Of a stretch of 64,000 nucleotides of DNA, positions 33,238 through 42,793 are shown piece after piece (the first letter of the stretch is position 1; the number at the start of each line of letters is the position of its first letter). The stretch lies in contig HE613569.1 of NCBI GenBank assembly GCA_000283635.1, positions 955,501 through 1,019,500 on the forward strand. The letters run 5' to 3'. This stretch comes from Streptococcus macedonicus ACA-DC 198 (lineage in GTDB: Bacteria; Bacillota; Bacilli; Lactobacillales; Streptococcaceae). The notes beneath the pieces are model-generated. The model had not been told where the DNA came from, ran no database searches, and worked only from the letters and a program-made list of their open reading frames with translations. A program made the translations under genes and the position numbers.

Positions 33238-34803
33238 ATGGCTTTTGAAAGTTTGACAGAACGCCTGCAAGGGGTGTTTAAAAATATTCGTGGAAAGAAG
33301 AAGTTATCTGAAAAAGACGTCCAAGAAGTCACAAAAGAAATTCGTCTGGCTTTGCTTGAAGCTGACGTTGCTCTGCCAGTTGTTAAGACTTTCATTAAGC
33401 GCGTGCGTGAACGTGCAGTTGGTCATGAAATCATTGATACACTTGACCCAACACAACAAATCGTTAAGATTGTTAACGAAGAATTGACTGAAATTCTTGG
33501 TTCTGAAACAGCTGAACTTGAAAAATCACCTAAAATTCCAACAATCATTATGATGGTCGGTCTCCAAGGTGCTGGTAAAACAACATTTGCAGGGAAATTA
33601 GCTAACAAGCTGATTAAAGATGAAAATGCACGTCCGTTGATGATTGCTGCCGATATTTACCGCCCAGCGGCTATTGACCAATTAAAAACACTTGGTAGTC
33701 AAATCAATGTGCCAGTTTTTGACATGGGAACCGACCACTCAGCCGTTGAAATCGTGACAAATGGTTTGGCACAAGCCAAAGAAAATCACAACGATTACGT
33801 TATCATTGATACGGCTGGTCGTTTGCAAATTGACGAAAAACTCATGGAAGAACTCCGTGATGTTAAGGCTTTAGCAAATCCAAATGAAATTCTTTTGGTT
33901 GTTGATAGCATGATTGGTCAAGAAGCTGCCAATGTCGCTGACGAATTCAACAAACAATTGGATGTCACAGGGGTTGTTTTAACTAAGATTGACGGTGATA
34001 CACGTGGTGGTGCTGCGCTTTCAATCCGTGAAATTACTGGTAAACCAATCAAATTTACTGGTACTGGTGAAAAAATTACGGACATTGAAACCTTCCACCC
34101 AGACCGCATGTCTAGCCGTATCCTTGGCATGGGTGATTTGCTGACATTGATTGAAAAAGCCAGCCAAGAATATGACGAGAAAAAATCATTGGAACTCGCA
34201 GAAAAAATGCGGGAAAACACCTTTGATTTCAACGATTTTATCGACCAATTAGATCAAGTTCAAAACATGGGACCAATGGAAGATTTGCTTAAAATGATTC
34301 CTGGTATGGCAAACAACCCAGCGCTTAAAAACTTTAAAGTTGATGAAAAAGCTGTCGCTCGTAAACGCGCTATCGTGTCATCAATGACACCAGAAGAACG
34401 TGAAAATCCTGAATTGCTCAATCCAAGTCGCCGTCGCCGTATTGCAGCTGGTTCAGGAAATAGCTTTGTTGAGGTTAATAAATTCATCAAAGATTTCAAC
34501 CAAGCAAAACAAATGATGCAAGGTGTTATGTCTGGTGATATGGAAAAAGCAATGAAGCAAATGGGAATAAACCCAAATAATCTCCCTAAAAATATGCCAA
34601 ACGGTATGGATATGTCATCACTTGAAGACATAATGGGCGGTAATAGTATGCCAGACCTTTCAGCACTTGGTGGCGGAGATATGGATCTTAGCCAAATGAT
34701 GGGTGGCGGTCTAAAAGGGAAAGTCGGCGAATTTGCGATGAAGCAATCAATGAAACGCATGGCAAATAAAATGAAAAAAGCGAAGAAAAAACGCCGTAAA
34801 TAA
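33238..34803 (+). CDS. ffh: signal recognition particle GTPase Ffh (SRP54)
   Basis: 521 residues. The N domain is followed by the GTPase G domain with G1 GLQGAGKTT (108-116), DTAGR, TKIDGD, and a methionine-rich M domain that binds 4.5S RNA and signal peptides. It ends in a Met/Gly/Lys-rich tail. It targets membrane proteins co-translationally to FtsY and SecYEG. The start is ATG 33238 with TAGGAGA upstream. In S. mutans satCDE follow ffh directly; here a terminator and an intron fragment do. Confidence 0.98.
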   Translation: MAFESLTERLQGVFKNIRGKKKLSEKDVQEVTKEIRLALLEADVALPVVKTFIKRVRERAVGHEIIDTLDPTQQIVKIVNEELTEILGSETAELEKSPKIPTIIMMVGLQGAGKTTFAGKLANKLIKDENARPLMIAADIYRPAAIDQLKTLGSQINVPVFDMGTDHSAVEIVTNGLAQAKENHNDYVIIDTAGRLQIDEKLMEELRDVKALANPNEILLVVDSMIGQEAANVADEFNKQLDVTGVVLTKIDGDTRGGAALSIREITGKPIKFTGTGEKITDIETFHPDRMSSRILGMGDLLTLIEKASQEYDEKKSLELAEKMRENTFDFNDFIDQLDQVQNMGPMEDLLKMIPGMANNPALKNFKVDEKAVARKRAIVSSMTPEERENPELLNPSRRRRIAAGSGNSFVEVNKFIKDFNQAKQMMQGVMSGDMEKAMKQMGINPNNLPKNMPNGMDMSSLEDIMGGNSMPDLSALGGGDMDLSQMMGGGLKGKVGEFAMKQSMKRMANKMKKAKKKRRK

Positions 34804-34812
34804 GGTTAGATA

Positions 34813-34851
34813 AAAAAACGAAGCTGAGACAAAAATCTAGCTTCGTTTTTA
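34813..34851 (+). terminator. ffh terminator
   Basis: AACGAAGCT / AGCTTCGTT stem and T-run. The group II intron fragment starts three bases after it. Confidence 0.85.
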
Positions 34852-34853
34852 TT

Positions 34854-35693
34854 GTACGACGGGCATGTCGTACATCTGAGGTGTAAGTCCTCTGGGACAC
34901 CCGCTACCGGTGAACCCTATAGCGACTCTGCATCCTGACCATCGTGAGGTGACGGGGAGAGAAAGGGATAACGAAATCGTGGCGCTACGAACAGAAACGT
35001 GATATCAAGGCGTATATAGCGGATGAGGTGGCACAAAACACTAAAGTCCCAAAGGGTAGTCGTAACCTATATGCGTAAATCACGAGTGTAAACGAGGAAA
35101 GATGTACGGCTTATCCCGTGAGGTCTCATGAGCGTCTTGGACGTAGTAACAACGAATCATGAGAAGTCAGCCGAAGTCATATTAGTGATGAAGATTTTGT
35201 AATGGGAATGGAGCGAAGGGCTAAACAACTAATCGAAGTATACCTACTTCACTTGTGTCTACGGTCTGATAGAACTGGAAATGGTCACGTAATGACTAGA
35301 AGAGAGTTCGCCAATATAAGATGTCCCTCAGACACCGAAATAAGAAAGGAATACGCACATGTCACAGCTACTAGATAATATCCTATCTCGTTCAAATATG
35401 TTGGAAGCTTACAATCAGGTTAGAGCCAATAAAGGTTCAGCTAGAATTGACGGCGTAACCATTGACGAAATAGATGACTATCTCCGCCAGAACTGGCGCC
35501 CCACCAAAAAACTCATAATGCAAAGGAAGTACCCCCAACCAGTCTTACGAGTTGAAATCCCTAAAACAAATGGAGGAGTCCGTCAGTTTGGCATCCCAAC
35601 GGTCATAGACAGAATGATACAACAAGCTATTGTTCAAGTCATCAGTCCTATCTGTGAGCCTCACTTTTCTGAAACGAGCTATGGTTTTAAACC
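34854..35693 (+). mobile_element. 5' part of a group II intron, 3' end deleted
   Basis: It starts GTACGACGGGCATG directly after the ffh terminator, then about 500 bp of structured non-coding sequence typical of intron domains I-IV (for example the run near 34875-34915 with GGTGTAAGTCC and CCGGTGAACCC), then an intron-encoded reverse transcriptase start. Position behind a terminator is the usual target of class C introns. Domains V and VI and most of the protein are missing, so it cannot splice. Confidence 0.75.
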
Positions 35694-35696
35694 AGA
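35359..35696 (+). pseudogene. ltrA: group II intron reverse transcriptase/maturase, N-terminal fragment
   Basis: About 112 residues (MSQLLDNILSRSNMLEAYNQVRANKG..., DGVTIDEIDDYL, RVEIPKTNGGVRQFGIPTVIDRMIQQAIVQV..., FSETSYGF) match the first fingers motifs of group II intron reverse transcriptases. Right after SETSYGFK the frame passes into a different gene (ECF transporter subunit). The YxDD catalytic motif and maturase domain are absent. Confidence 0.85.
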
Positions 35697-36057
35697 AATA
35701 AAATTGCCTGATGCTCTAATCATTCCGATTTCGGTTATGTTTCGTTTCTTTTATAAGGTCAAAGAAGATTATCAGCAAGTCACAGAAGCCATGTATCTGC
35801 ATGGGCTTGTTGGGCGACAATTTTTCCGTCAACCGCTACGCATGATTGAATATTGTTTTGTTCCTTTATTGCTTTGCTTGTCACGCACAGCAGACGACGT
35901 TGCTATCTCTACCACAACAAGAGGAATGGTCGTTGAGCAAAAACGTTCAACGATTTCAAATACAAAACTAAGAACCCTTGATTATGTTCTTATATTAGCT
36001 ATTAGCGATGTTAGCAGTATTAGTGTTAAATTTTTGGAGTCAATATGCTTAAAATAA
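35697..36057 (+). pseudogene. ECF transporter membrane subunit (EcfT) remnant
   Basis: The readable C-terminal part (LPDALIIPISVMFRFFYKVKEDYQQVTEAM..., RTADDVAISTTTRGM) carries the EcfT coupling pattern A-x-x-TRG near its end and hydrophobic segments. It is fused in frame to the intron reverse transcriptase fragment and lacks its own N-terminus, so the intron-mediated deletion removed the start. Confidence 0.7.
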
Positions 36058-36900
36058 AAAATTTTACGTTAACTTATGACGAACCTGTTCTGGAAAATGT
36101 CAATCTCAGCTTTAAATCTGGTGAAATCACAGTATTAACTGGGACATCAGGAAGCGGAAAGAGCAGTCTTTTAAAGGTTATCAAAATGGTGTTATTCCAT
36201 ATTCTCAACCAGCTGAACTATCAGGTGAAATTGCTTATCAAGGTAAAGGTTTGCTTGATATGGCTTTTGCATTAGAAAACCGCCATTTACCACCAAAAAC
36301 CATTTTTCAGCGTATCAATCAATTCACACAATGTTTTCGTCTTATCAGGTGGTGAAAAGCAGCTTTTAGCCATTACCAGCATTGCTTGCATGGATAAACA
36401 ACATCTATCTTTTTGACGAACCGTTGTCATCGCTTGACCGAGAAGCTATTGCACGCTTTAAAAAAGTCTTGGTTAAATTGAAAGAAATGGGCAAAATCGT
36501 CATTATTGTCGAACATAGATTGTATTATTTAAAAGAATTAATAAACCAATTAATCGTTATCAAAGATAAAAAAGTGACTAGTTATCCAGTAATTGACATT
36601 ACAGACGACTTTACTCAAACACAGAATCTTCGTCAATTAAACGAAATCAGCAAAACAGAGTTAATCGTACCGTATCAAAAGCATTCCAAAAAATCACAAA
36701 CTTTGCCTGAATCAAGCGATTTAATTTGCCGAAATTATCGCTATAAACACCGTGATAATAAGGATAATATCTTTGATTTCAACCTTGGATTGGATAAAGA
36801 GATTAACTTTATTATTGGAAAAACAACCTTTTTACGTTGCCTATTGGGGCTCAATAAAACGAACATGCAAGCATTAAAAATCCAAAATCGACGTCAATAA
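36045..36900 (+). pseudogene. decayed ECF-type double ATPase gene
   Basis: ATG 36045 starts an ABC ATPase (LTYDEPVLENVNLSFKSGE, Walker A TGTSGSGKSS). It shifts frame near 36185 (the other frame continues INGVIPYSQPAELSGEIAYQG) and again around 36330-36390, where a signature LSGGEKQL and Walker B YLFDEPLSSLD are read. A second ATPase start (FNLGLDKEINFIIG) then breaks off by 36900. Two fused ATPase domains plus an adjoining EcfT are the layout of YkoED-like vitamin transporters. It is not functional. Confidence 0.75.
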
Positions 36901-37092
36901 ATAACATAATATTTGTTGACTTTTTAGCGCAAAAAAATAGAAAAAATAAGATAAAACAATACAGAAAAAAAGTAAAAGTAGTTCCGAAAAAATATTAATT
37001 GCCAAAAAACGATAAAAACAACGTTTAAGGACATTAATTGTGATCAATTTGACATTCTTTGTTTCAGTTAATTTCTAATAACATCTTTTAAC

Positions 37093-37123
37093 ATCTTTCC
37101 GAAAAACTGTAATTTTCTTGAAA
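37093..37123 (+). other. dif: dif-like XerS recombination site (difSL type)
   Basis: The 31 bp beginning ATCTTTCCGAAAAACTGT and ending TTTTCTTGAAA closely resemble the streptococcal/lactococcal difSL site, which lies immediately upstream of xerS. Here it is 54 bp before the xerS start. The comparison is from memory of the consensus. Confidence 0.88.
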
Positions 37124-37177
37124 AATAAATCAACCTGTGATATACTCCTATTATAAAGACATCTCAGGAGATTTTAA

Positions 37178-38248
37178 ATGAAACGTGAAAAATTACTTGA
37201 AAAAATTGATGAACTTAAAGAAATAATGCCATGGTACGTCTTGGACTATTACCAATCAAAACTTTCAGTTCCTTATAGCTTCACAACTTTATATGAATAC
37301 CTAAAAGAATATCGCCGATTTTTCGAATGGCTTTTGGATTCTGGCATTTCAGATGTTACTAAAATTGCTGACGTTGAGTTAACAACCCTGGAACATCTTT
37401 CTAAAAAAGACATGGAATCATTCATCCTTTATCTGCGTGAACGTCCCTCTTTGAACACTTATTCAACAAAACAAGGTGTCTCACAAACAACGATTAATCG
37501 GACGTTATCAGCACTTTCAAGCCTGTTTAAATACCTAACAGAAGAGGTTGAAGATGAAAATGGTGAGCCCTACTTCTATCGAAATGTCATGAAAAAAATC
37601 GCTACTAAGAAGAAAAAAGAAACGCTGGCAGCTCGAGCTGAAAATATAAAAGGCAAACTTTTCCTAGGTGACGAGACCATGGCATTTATCGACTATATCG
37701 ATACAGAGTATCAAAATAAGCTCTCTCACCGCGCCCTCTCCTCCTTCCAAAAGAATAAGGAGCGTGATTTAGCGCTTATTGCTCTTCTGCTTGCCTCTGG
37801 TGTCCGTCTTTCAGAAGCTGTTGATCTTGATTTGAAAGACTTAAACCTTAACATGATGGTTATCGAAATCACTCGTAAAGGTGGAAAACGTGATTCTGTC
37901 AATGTTGCTAACTTTGCTAAGCCTTATTTAGAAGCTTATTTGCAAATCAGAGCGTCTCGCTATAAGGCAGAAAAACAAGACCAAGCTCTCTTTTTAACAG
38001 AATATCGCGGTGTTCCTAACCGTATTGATGCTTCAAGCGTTGAAAAGTTAGTTGCTAAATACTCTCAAGATTTCAAAGTTCGTGTAACACCCCACAAACT
38101 GCGCCACACACTTGCAACACGTCTTTACAATGCTACTAAATCACAAGTCCTAGTTAGCCACCAATTAGGACATGCCAGCACACAAGTTACCGATTTATAC
38201 ACCCATATTGTCAACGACGAACAAAAAAATGCCTTAGATAAGCTTTAA
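37178..38248 (+). CDS. xerS: XerS chromosome dimer recombinase
   Basis: 356 residues, the standard XerS size. N-terminal core-binding domain, then a catalytic domain with Arg in [10 protein letters not shown], Lys-containing beta-hairpin (TRKGGKR), H-x-L-R in [10 protein letters not shown], His in LGHASTQVT and Tyr in LYTHIV. XerS alone resolves chromosome dimers at difSL with FtsK at division, replacing XerC/XerD in streptococci. The ribosome site AGGAG lies 6-7 bases before ATG 37178. Confidence 0.97.
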   Translation: MKREKLLEKIDELKEIMPWYVLDYYQSKLSVPYSFTTLYEYLKEYRRFFEWLLDSGISDVTKIADVELTTLEHLSKKDMESFILYLRERPSLNTYSTKQGVSQTTINRTLSALSSLFKYLTEEVEDENGEPYFYRNVMKKIATKKKKETLAARAENIKGKLFLGDETMAFIDYIDTEYQNKLSHRALSSFQKNKERDLALIALLLASGVRLSEAVDLDLKDLNLNMMVIEITRKGGKRDSVNVANFAKPYLEAYLQIRASRYKAEKQDQALFLTEYRGVPNRIDASSVEKLVAKYSQDFKVRVTPHKLRHTLATRLYNATKSQVLVSHQLGHASTQVTDLYTHIVNDEQKNALDKL

Positions 38249-38253
38249 AAATT

Positions 38254-38283
38254 AACCTGAACTATTAATGGTTCAGGTTTTTT
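38254..38283 (+). terminator. xerS terminator
   Basis: AACCTGAAC / GTTCAGGTT, 8-base loop, T-run. Confidence 0.88.
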
Positions 38284-38329
38284 ATTATCCCCTTTCTGAC
38301 AAATAAATAAATGAATGAATGTTCTAAAT

Positions 38330-38355
38330 TTTTACATAACATTATTTATGTAAAA
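38330..38355. repeat. 10-bp inverted repeat with 6-bp spacer (TTTTACATAA / TTATGTAAAA)
   Basis: Perfect arms around CATTAT, ending at the stop codon of the HdiR-like gene. Same design as 1475-1504 and 46390-46413. Confidence 0.65.
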
Positions 38356-39036
38356 CTAAACTTCAAGTGGCATGAAATTGCCGACAATCTTACCAATGAT
38401 TCGAGGATTTTCATTATAAGGCGCGAATTTATCGGCATAGTGTTTGTTGAGTGAGACTAAACGAAGTCCGTCCTCTTCTCGATAAACTTTCTTAATATAA
38501 GTTTGCCCATCCCAATCAACAGCATAAATAGCACCGTCATAATCAAAACCTGTTTGCTTAATCAAGACGACCTCACCATTTAAATAAGTGGGTTCCATTG
38601 AACCCCCAAAGACCCATGAAGCAAAGTCATGGTCAAGCTGTTCATCATAAAAAACAGTATCATAGTTACCGTCACCAAAATAAGAATATCCAGTACCTGC
38701 AGATAATTTTTCAACAACCTTGTAAGCATAATACTTAGGCAACTGAACTATTTTTTCTTGCTCTTTGAGTAAATCGTCAGCATAATTTTCGAGTTTGTGA
38801 CGATTGTCTTGATTGAGTTTGCAATAGGTATCAACAATGTGATATTCAGATACAAAATAAGTTTCCTCGACACCGAGCAACTGACTCAAGAGGTTAAGAT
38901 TTTTTTGATTTGGCTTTGTTTTGCCATTTTCCCAATTAAAGTAGGAAACTCTAGAAATATTAAGTAATTTAGCTACTTCTGCCTGTGAGTAACCTTTTTC
39001 TTCTCTAATATTTTTTAACTTTTCTCCAGAAAACAT
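38356..39036 (-). CDS. XRE/S24 self-cleaving repressor, HdiR-like
   Basis: 226 residues. The N-terminal helix-turn-helix (YSQAEVAKLLNISRVSYFNWENG, about 16-38) is joined to a LexA-like S24 peptidase domain. Self-cleavage features are present: Ala113-Gly114 in KLSAGTGYS, catalytic Ser146 in GGSMEPT and Lys182/183 in YIKKVY. HdiR of Lactococcus is such a repressor, cleaved on DNA damage. A 22-bp palindrome 11 bp upstream of the start (39047-39068) is the likely own operator. It is monocistronic. Confidence 0.88.
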   Translation of the reverse strand: MFSGEKLKNIREEKGYSQAEVAKLLNISRVSYFNWENGKTKPNQKNLNLLSQLLGVEETYFVSEYHIVDTYCKLNQDNRHKLENYADDLLKEQEKIVQLPKYYAYKVVEKLSAGTGYSYFGDGNYDTVFYDEQLDHDFASWVFGGSMEPTYLNGEVVLIKQTGFDYDGAIYAVDWDGQTYIKKVYREEDGLRLVSLNKHYADKFAPYNENPRIIGKIVGNFMPLEV

Positions 39037-39046
39037 AAGCCCCCTC

Positions 39047-39068
39047 TTGTTAGTTTATAAACTAACAA
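39047..39068. promoter_or_regulatory. 22-bp perfect palindrome, probable HdiR-like operator
   Basis: Left half TTGTTAGTTTA and its exact reverse complement, centred 22 bp before the repressor start. It overlaps the presumed promoter (TATAAT-like sequence on the far side), fitting autorepression relieved by DNA damage. Confidence 0.75.
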
Positions 39069-39118
39069 TATTATAAAAAAATAAACCTAAAAAAGCAAGG
39101 GCTTAGCCCCTACTTCTG

Positions 39119-40066
39119 TTAATTTTTATGTGATGAAATTTCAACTTGTGTTCCTTTATCGATTTGACTATCGATAAAGATGTTTAGGTTAAGGGTGTCT
39201 AAGACTTGTTTGGTCATGTACAACCCTAGACCGGTTGCTTTTTGGTGTTCATGACCGTTAAAACCAGTAAAACCTTCATCAAAAAGACGTGGTAAATCTT
39301 CTTCTAGTATTCCAATACCATCATCAGATATAACGATATTTCCATCGCTTATACTAATGATAATTGTTCCATCTGTTTTGGAATACTTAACGGCGTTATC
39401 AATAATTTGTGAAATAGCAAAGCTTAGCCATTTTCGGTCAGAAATCAGCTCCCAATCACCAGCAATCTCAATAGAAAGATTTTTTAGCAAACACGGAATA
39501 CGATATTTTTTGATAATCTTTGTTGTAACATCCTTGACAGATAGTTTTTCAAAGCGAAAATCGTCTTTGTTTTGACTGAATTTTAAATAAGTCAATAACG
39601 TATCAAGATAGTTTTGAAGTCGTGTCAATTGTTGCTGTACTTCGTTTGAGTCGAGTTGGTCAGTCTGTGCCATTAATGAAAGGGCTGATATGGGAACTTT
39701 CATTTGATGTGACCACATTTTGACAAGATTTTGTAAATTTTCAGTTTGCGTCTTTTTAGCTAGTAATTCATTAGCGCTAGTTTCTTTTAGTTTGATGATA
39801 ATATCTTTATAAGAAAGTTCTGATGGCAATTCTAATTCATCCAATTCTTTTACATAAATAAAATGATGTAAAATAGATAATTTCTGCTTAAATTTAAGGT
39901 ATTGCCAAATGCTGATAAAGATTAAAATCGTGAAATTGATTAAAATACTAACTTTAAAGTAATCTAATGGCAGGCGATATAAGGCAAAAATAACAATGAA
40001 TAATATACTTAAAAGGATATAAGTTAAATACCAGACGGAATATTCTTTAAAAAATTGTCGAATCAT
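39119..40066 (-). CDS. bceS: BceS-type intramembrane-sensing histidine kinase
   Basis: 315 residues. Two N-terminal transmembrane helices (about 12-55) with almost no external loop are typical of Bce kinases, which sense flux through their partner ABC transporter. The dimerisation box holds the phospho-acceptor His in KMWSHQMKVPISAL; ATPase motifs are N (QIIDNAVKYS), DDGIGI and GLGLYM. It overlaps bceR by four bases. Confidence 0.92.
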   Translation of the reverse strand: MIRQFFKEYSVWYLTYILLSILFIVIFALYRLPLDYFKVSILINFTILIFISIWQYLKFKQKLSILHHFIYVKELDELELPSELSYKDIIIKLKETSANELLAKKTQTENLQNLVKMWSHQMKVPISALSLMAQTDQLDSNEVQQQLTRLQNYLDTLLTYLKFSQNKDDFRFEKLSVKDVTTKIIKKYRIPCLLKNLSIEIAGDWELISDRKWLSFAISQIIDNAVKYSKTDGTIIISISDGNIVISDDGIGILEEDLPRLFDEGFTGFNGHEHQKATGLGLYMTKQVLDTLNLNIFIDSQIDKGTQVEISSHKN

Positions 40067-40725
40067 TTTATAAGGTAGCCAACTCCTCTCACGGTGTGAA
40101 TACGATCAAAACCTAATGGTTGTGTTTTCTTGCGGAGTCGTGTTATGTTAACACTAAGGGTGTTTTGGTCAATGAAACTTTCATTTTCCCAAAGCTTCTC
40201 GAGTAATTCCTCTTTGGGAACGACTTGATTTTGATGTTCAAAGAGAATTGCTAAAATCTTATTTTCTGTTGGAGATAGGGTGATATGGTCGTCACCGTTT
40301 GACAAAATCCCGTCACGTGATAGAGAAAAATGTTCTAATTGGTAATTATCCGAGGTAAACTGGTAAGCACGTCTTAAAAAGGCTGAAATTTTGGCATCTA
40401 AAATCGTTAGAGAAAATGGCTTTGACACAAAATCATCTCCACCCATATTAAGTGCCATGACAGTATCCATTTCATCATCACTAGATGAGATAAAAATAAT
40501 CGGCAATGTCATGCTTTTACGAAGTTCTGTTGTCCAATAAAAACCATTAAAATATGGCAACGTGATATCAATCAAGATAAGGTCAGGTTTGATTTCTTCG
40601 ACTTCCTGCTTAATAGCTCGAAAATTAGTGACACTAAAGACATCGTAACTTTGACTAAGATGTTGTTTTAAAAGTTTAACGATAGTTTCATCGTCCTCGA
40701 CAATATAAATCTTTCCTTGTTTCAT
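40063..40725 (-). CDS. bceR: BceR-type response regulator (OmpR family)
   Basis: 220 residues. Receiver domain with the acidic pair in YIVEDDE, phospho-Asp in PDLILIDITLP and Lys in VSKPF, then an OmpR winged helix. I start at ATG 40725 (MKQGKIYIVEDD); an in-frame start 12 codons upstream would overlap the terminator hairpin. No ribosome site precedes 40725, and TACAAT lies just upstream, so translation may be leaderless. It activates the bceAB genes on peptide antibiotic stress. Confidence 0.9.
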   Translation of the reverse strand: MKQGKIYIVEDDETIVKLLKQHLSQSYDVFSVTNFRAIKQEVEEIKPDLILIDITLPYFNGFYWTTELRKSMTLPIIFISSSDDEMDTVMALNMGGDDFVSKPFSLTILDAKISAFLRRAYQFTSDNYQLEHFSLSRDGILSNGDDHITLSPTENKILAILFEHQNQVVPKEELLEKLWENESFIDQNTLSVNITRLRKKTQPLGFDRIHTVRGVGYLIK

Positions 40726-40738
40726 AGTTTTATTGTAA

Positions 40739-40766
40739 CAAAAAATGGTCATCACGACCATTTTTT
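40739..40766. terminator. hairpin with T/A runs between bceB and bceR
   Basis: AAAAAATGGTC-ATCAC-GACCATTTTTT is a strong symmetric terminator. It would limit read-through from bceAB into bceRS, and the kinase operon could start from its own promoter. Confidence 0.8.
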
Positions 40767-40812
40767 AGTAAAAATTTTCAGACTCTTTCAAATGACTGTT
40801 CGAAGATAGGAG

Positions 40813-42792
40813 TTAACGTTCAATAATTTTATAGTAAGTTCTACTTGTGAATTTATAGATAAAGAAATAGATTATGGTGATGCTTAGTACTGTAATACCA
40901 CTGACGGTATAAATCATATTTGAGCTTGTTACTCCAAACAAGAGCAACATTTGTTTTAGCATGACAAGCGCTACGGCGAAGTGTAAAACTGCAAAACCGA
41001 GTGGCATAAAGAATACGAGTAGAATTTGAGAATTAATTGCTCGCTTCACTTCTTTTTCTCCCATTCCCACCTCTTGCAAAATTTTATACGATTTTTTATC
41101 TTCAATCCCTTCAGAACGTTGTTTATAGTAAATGATCAAGGCTGCACCAAGCAAGAAACTAATACCAAGTAAGAATCCTGTAAAGAGAAAGCCACCTGTA
41201 AAGCCATACATGTCCTCAAGGAAAGATGATTTGGTAACGACAATTCCTGTTGCTGCGTTGCCATCTGAATCAAGATATTGACCTGTTTTGTCTGAAATGT
41301 AACCATCATTATTTGTAATTTTAGCGATTTCGGCTTTAGAAAGGTCAGCATAACCAGTGAAATTACTTTGGAATTGGAGATTATGTTGAGTAAAGAGCTC
41401 TTGAAGTTCATTTAAAACATTTTTATCACTAACGATTAACAACGCTGGATTATATGTATTAGCAATATCAGGGAATATAACACTTCTTAGATTTTCGACA
41501 TTGTCAAATTCTTTTCCAAAAAGAGTTAATTTTTCCAGTTGGCTATTTCCTTTTTGAAGATAGAAAGCAGTTTGATTTTTCTTTAAAGTTGGTAGGCTAT
41601 TACCTAAATCTTTAAAATCATCTTGGGTCATGATATATATATACCCCATTTTTGCCAAATCAGGAGTTTCTACATCTTGGTCTGTTATTGTGATTTCTTT
41701 ATCGGTTGATACTGGAATTCCTGAGAAGCCAGTATAGTAGGTGATGTAGTCACTTTCTGGTTTATCTAATTTATCGATAACTGCTGTTTTGAAAAAAGCT
41801 TTCGCATCTGTATCAGACGTTGAATAGATTGTAATTTGAGTGTCTTTTGGGAACTTATCGTCAGCTTGTTTTTGAGTATTGACATACAAAGACGTTGTTG
41901 TGGCAATCGTTACAAAAGCCATAACGGCTAGTAGCGTAATATTAGCAAGTCCGACAGCATTTTGTTTTATTCGGAAAATCATTTGTGCTGTGGTTACGAA
42001 ATGTTCAGGTTGGTAAAAATATTTTTTGTTTTTACGACGGCGTTTTAGGTACCAAGTCATAAAACTGATGTAAAAAAGGTAGGTTCCAATGATAACAAGA
42101 ACAACCGCGATAAAGAAACGATATAGGACGACAAGCGCAGCTATTCTCGTTGAAGAAATTGAAAGATAATAACCTGAGCTTAAGCAAATGATGCTTAACA
42201 ACGCAAAGAGAATATTGCCGCGTGGCTCTTTTTCACCCTGTTCTTGTCTCCTAAATAAAGCTAGTGGCGATGAACGACGGATATTAAAGAGGCTGATAAG
42301 TTCTAGGAAAAAGAAGATTGCAGCGAATGCAAACGCTGTGCTAATAAATGCTGCTGGTGATAAAGTCATTACCAACTGATTATAGTGTAAAAGATTAATA
42401 AAAATCAAATAAAATAATTGTGAAAAGACAGCTGATAAAAGACTTCCTAAGATAATCACACCCACAAAAATAACAATCAGTTCAATAGTCGATACAAGAC
42501 TAATTTGAAACCTGTTCATCCCAAGGATGTTATAAAGCCCGAATTCCCTACTTCTTTGTTTTAAAAGGAAATTATAACTGTAAATCTCCATGATAATCGA
42601 GAAGATAAAAAGGACAATAATGGATAAACCAAGTGTTGCGGCACCATACGACATGCTTTTTCCAACAGGACTAAATAAAATCAGCAAGGTTGAACAATTT
42701 AGAAGAAATAAAATGGTGCTTGTGAGTAAAAATGGTACAAAAATATTGACAGATTTTTTGAGATTTGACCAAGCTAATTTAGCATAGAACAT
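40813..42792 (-). CDS. bceB: BceB-type ABC permease for peptide-antibiotic resistance
   Basis: 659 residues with ten predicted membrane segments and a large external domain (about residues 310-520) between segments seven and eight, the BceB hallmark. It senses and frees lipid II cycle intermediates from bacitracin or lantibiotics and signals to BceS. I start at ATG 42792 (MFYAKLAWSNLKKS) with GGAGGTGAG before it; the longer reading overlaps bceA. Two FtsX-like regions are visible. Confidence 0.92.
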   Translation of the reverse strand: MFYAKLAWSNLKKSVNIFVPFLLTSTILFLLNCSTLLILFSPVGKSMSYGAATLGLSIIVLFIFSIIMEIYSYNFLLKQRSREFGLYNILGMNRFQISLVSTIELIVIFVGVIILGSLLSAVFSQLFYLIFINLLHYNQLVMTLSPAAFISTAFAFAAIFFFLELISLFNIRRSSPLALFRRQEQGEKEPRGNILFALLSIICLSSGYYLSISSTRIAALVVLYRFFIAVVLVIIGTYLFYISFMTWYLKRRRKNKKYFYQPEHFVTTAQMIFRIKQNAVGLANITLLAVMAFVTIATTTSLYVNTQKQADDKFPKDTQITIYSTSDTDAKAFFKTAVIDKLDKPESDYITYYTGFSGIPVSTDKEITITDQDVETPDLAKMGYIYIMTQDDFKDLGNSLPTLKKNQTAFYLQKGNSQLEKLTLFGKEFDNVENLRSVIFPDIANTYNPALLIVSDKNVLNELQELFTQHNLQFQSNFTGYADLSKAEIAKITNNDGYISDKTGQYLDSDGNAATGIVVTKSSFLEDMYGFTGGFLFTGFLLGISFLLGAALIIYYKQRSEGIEDKKSYKILQEVGMGEKEVKRAINSQILLVFFMPLGFAVLHFAVALVMLKQMLLLFGVTSSNMIYTVSGITVLSITIIYFFIYKFTSRTYYKIIER

Positions 42793-42793
42793 A

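Noticed and set aside
34260..34760. 166-residue minus-strand reading frame opposite ffh
   Set aside because: It mirrors the methionine-rich M domain of Ffh, has low-complexity composition and no start signals.
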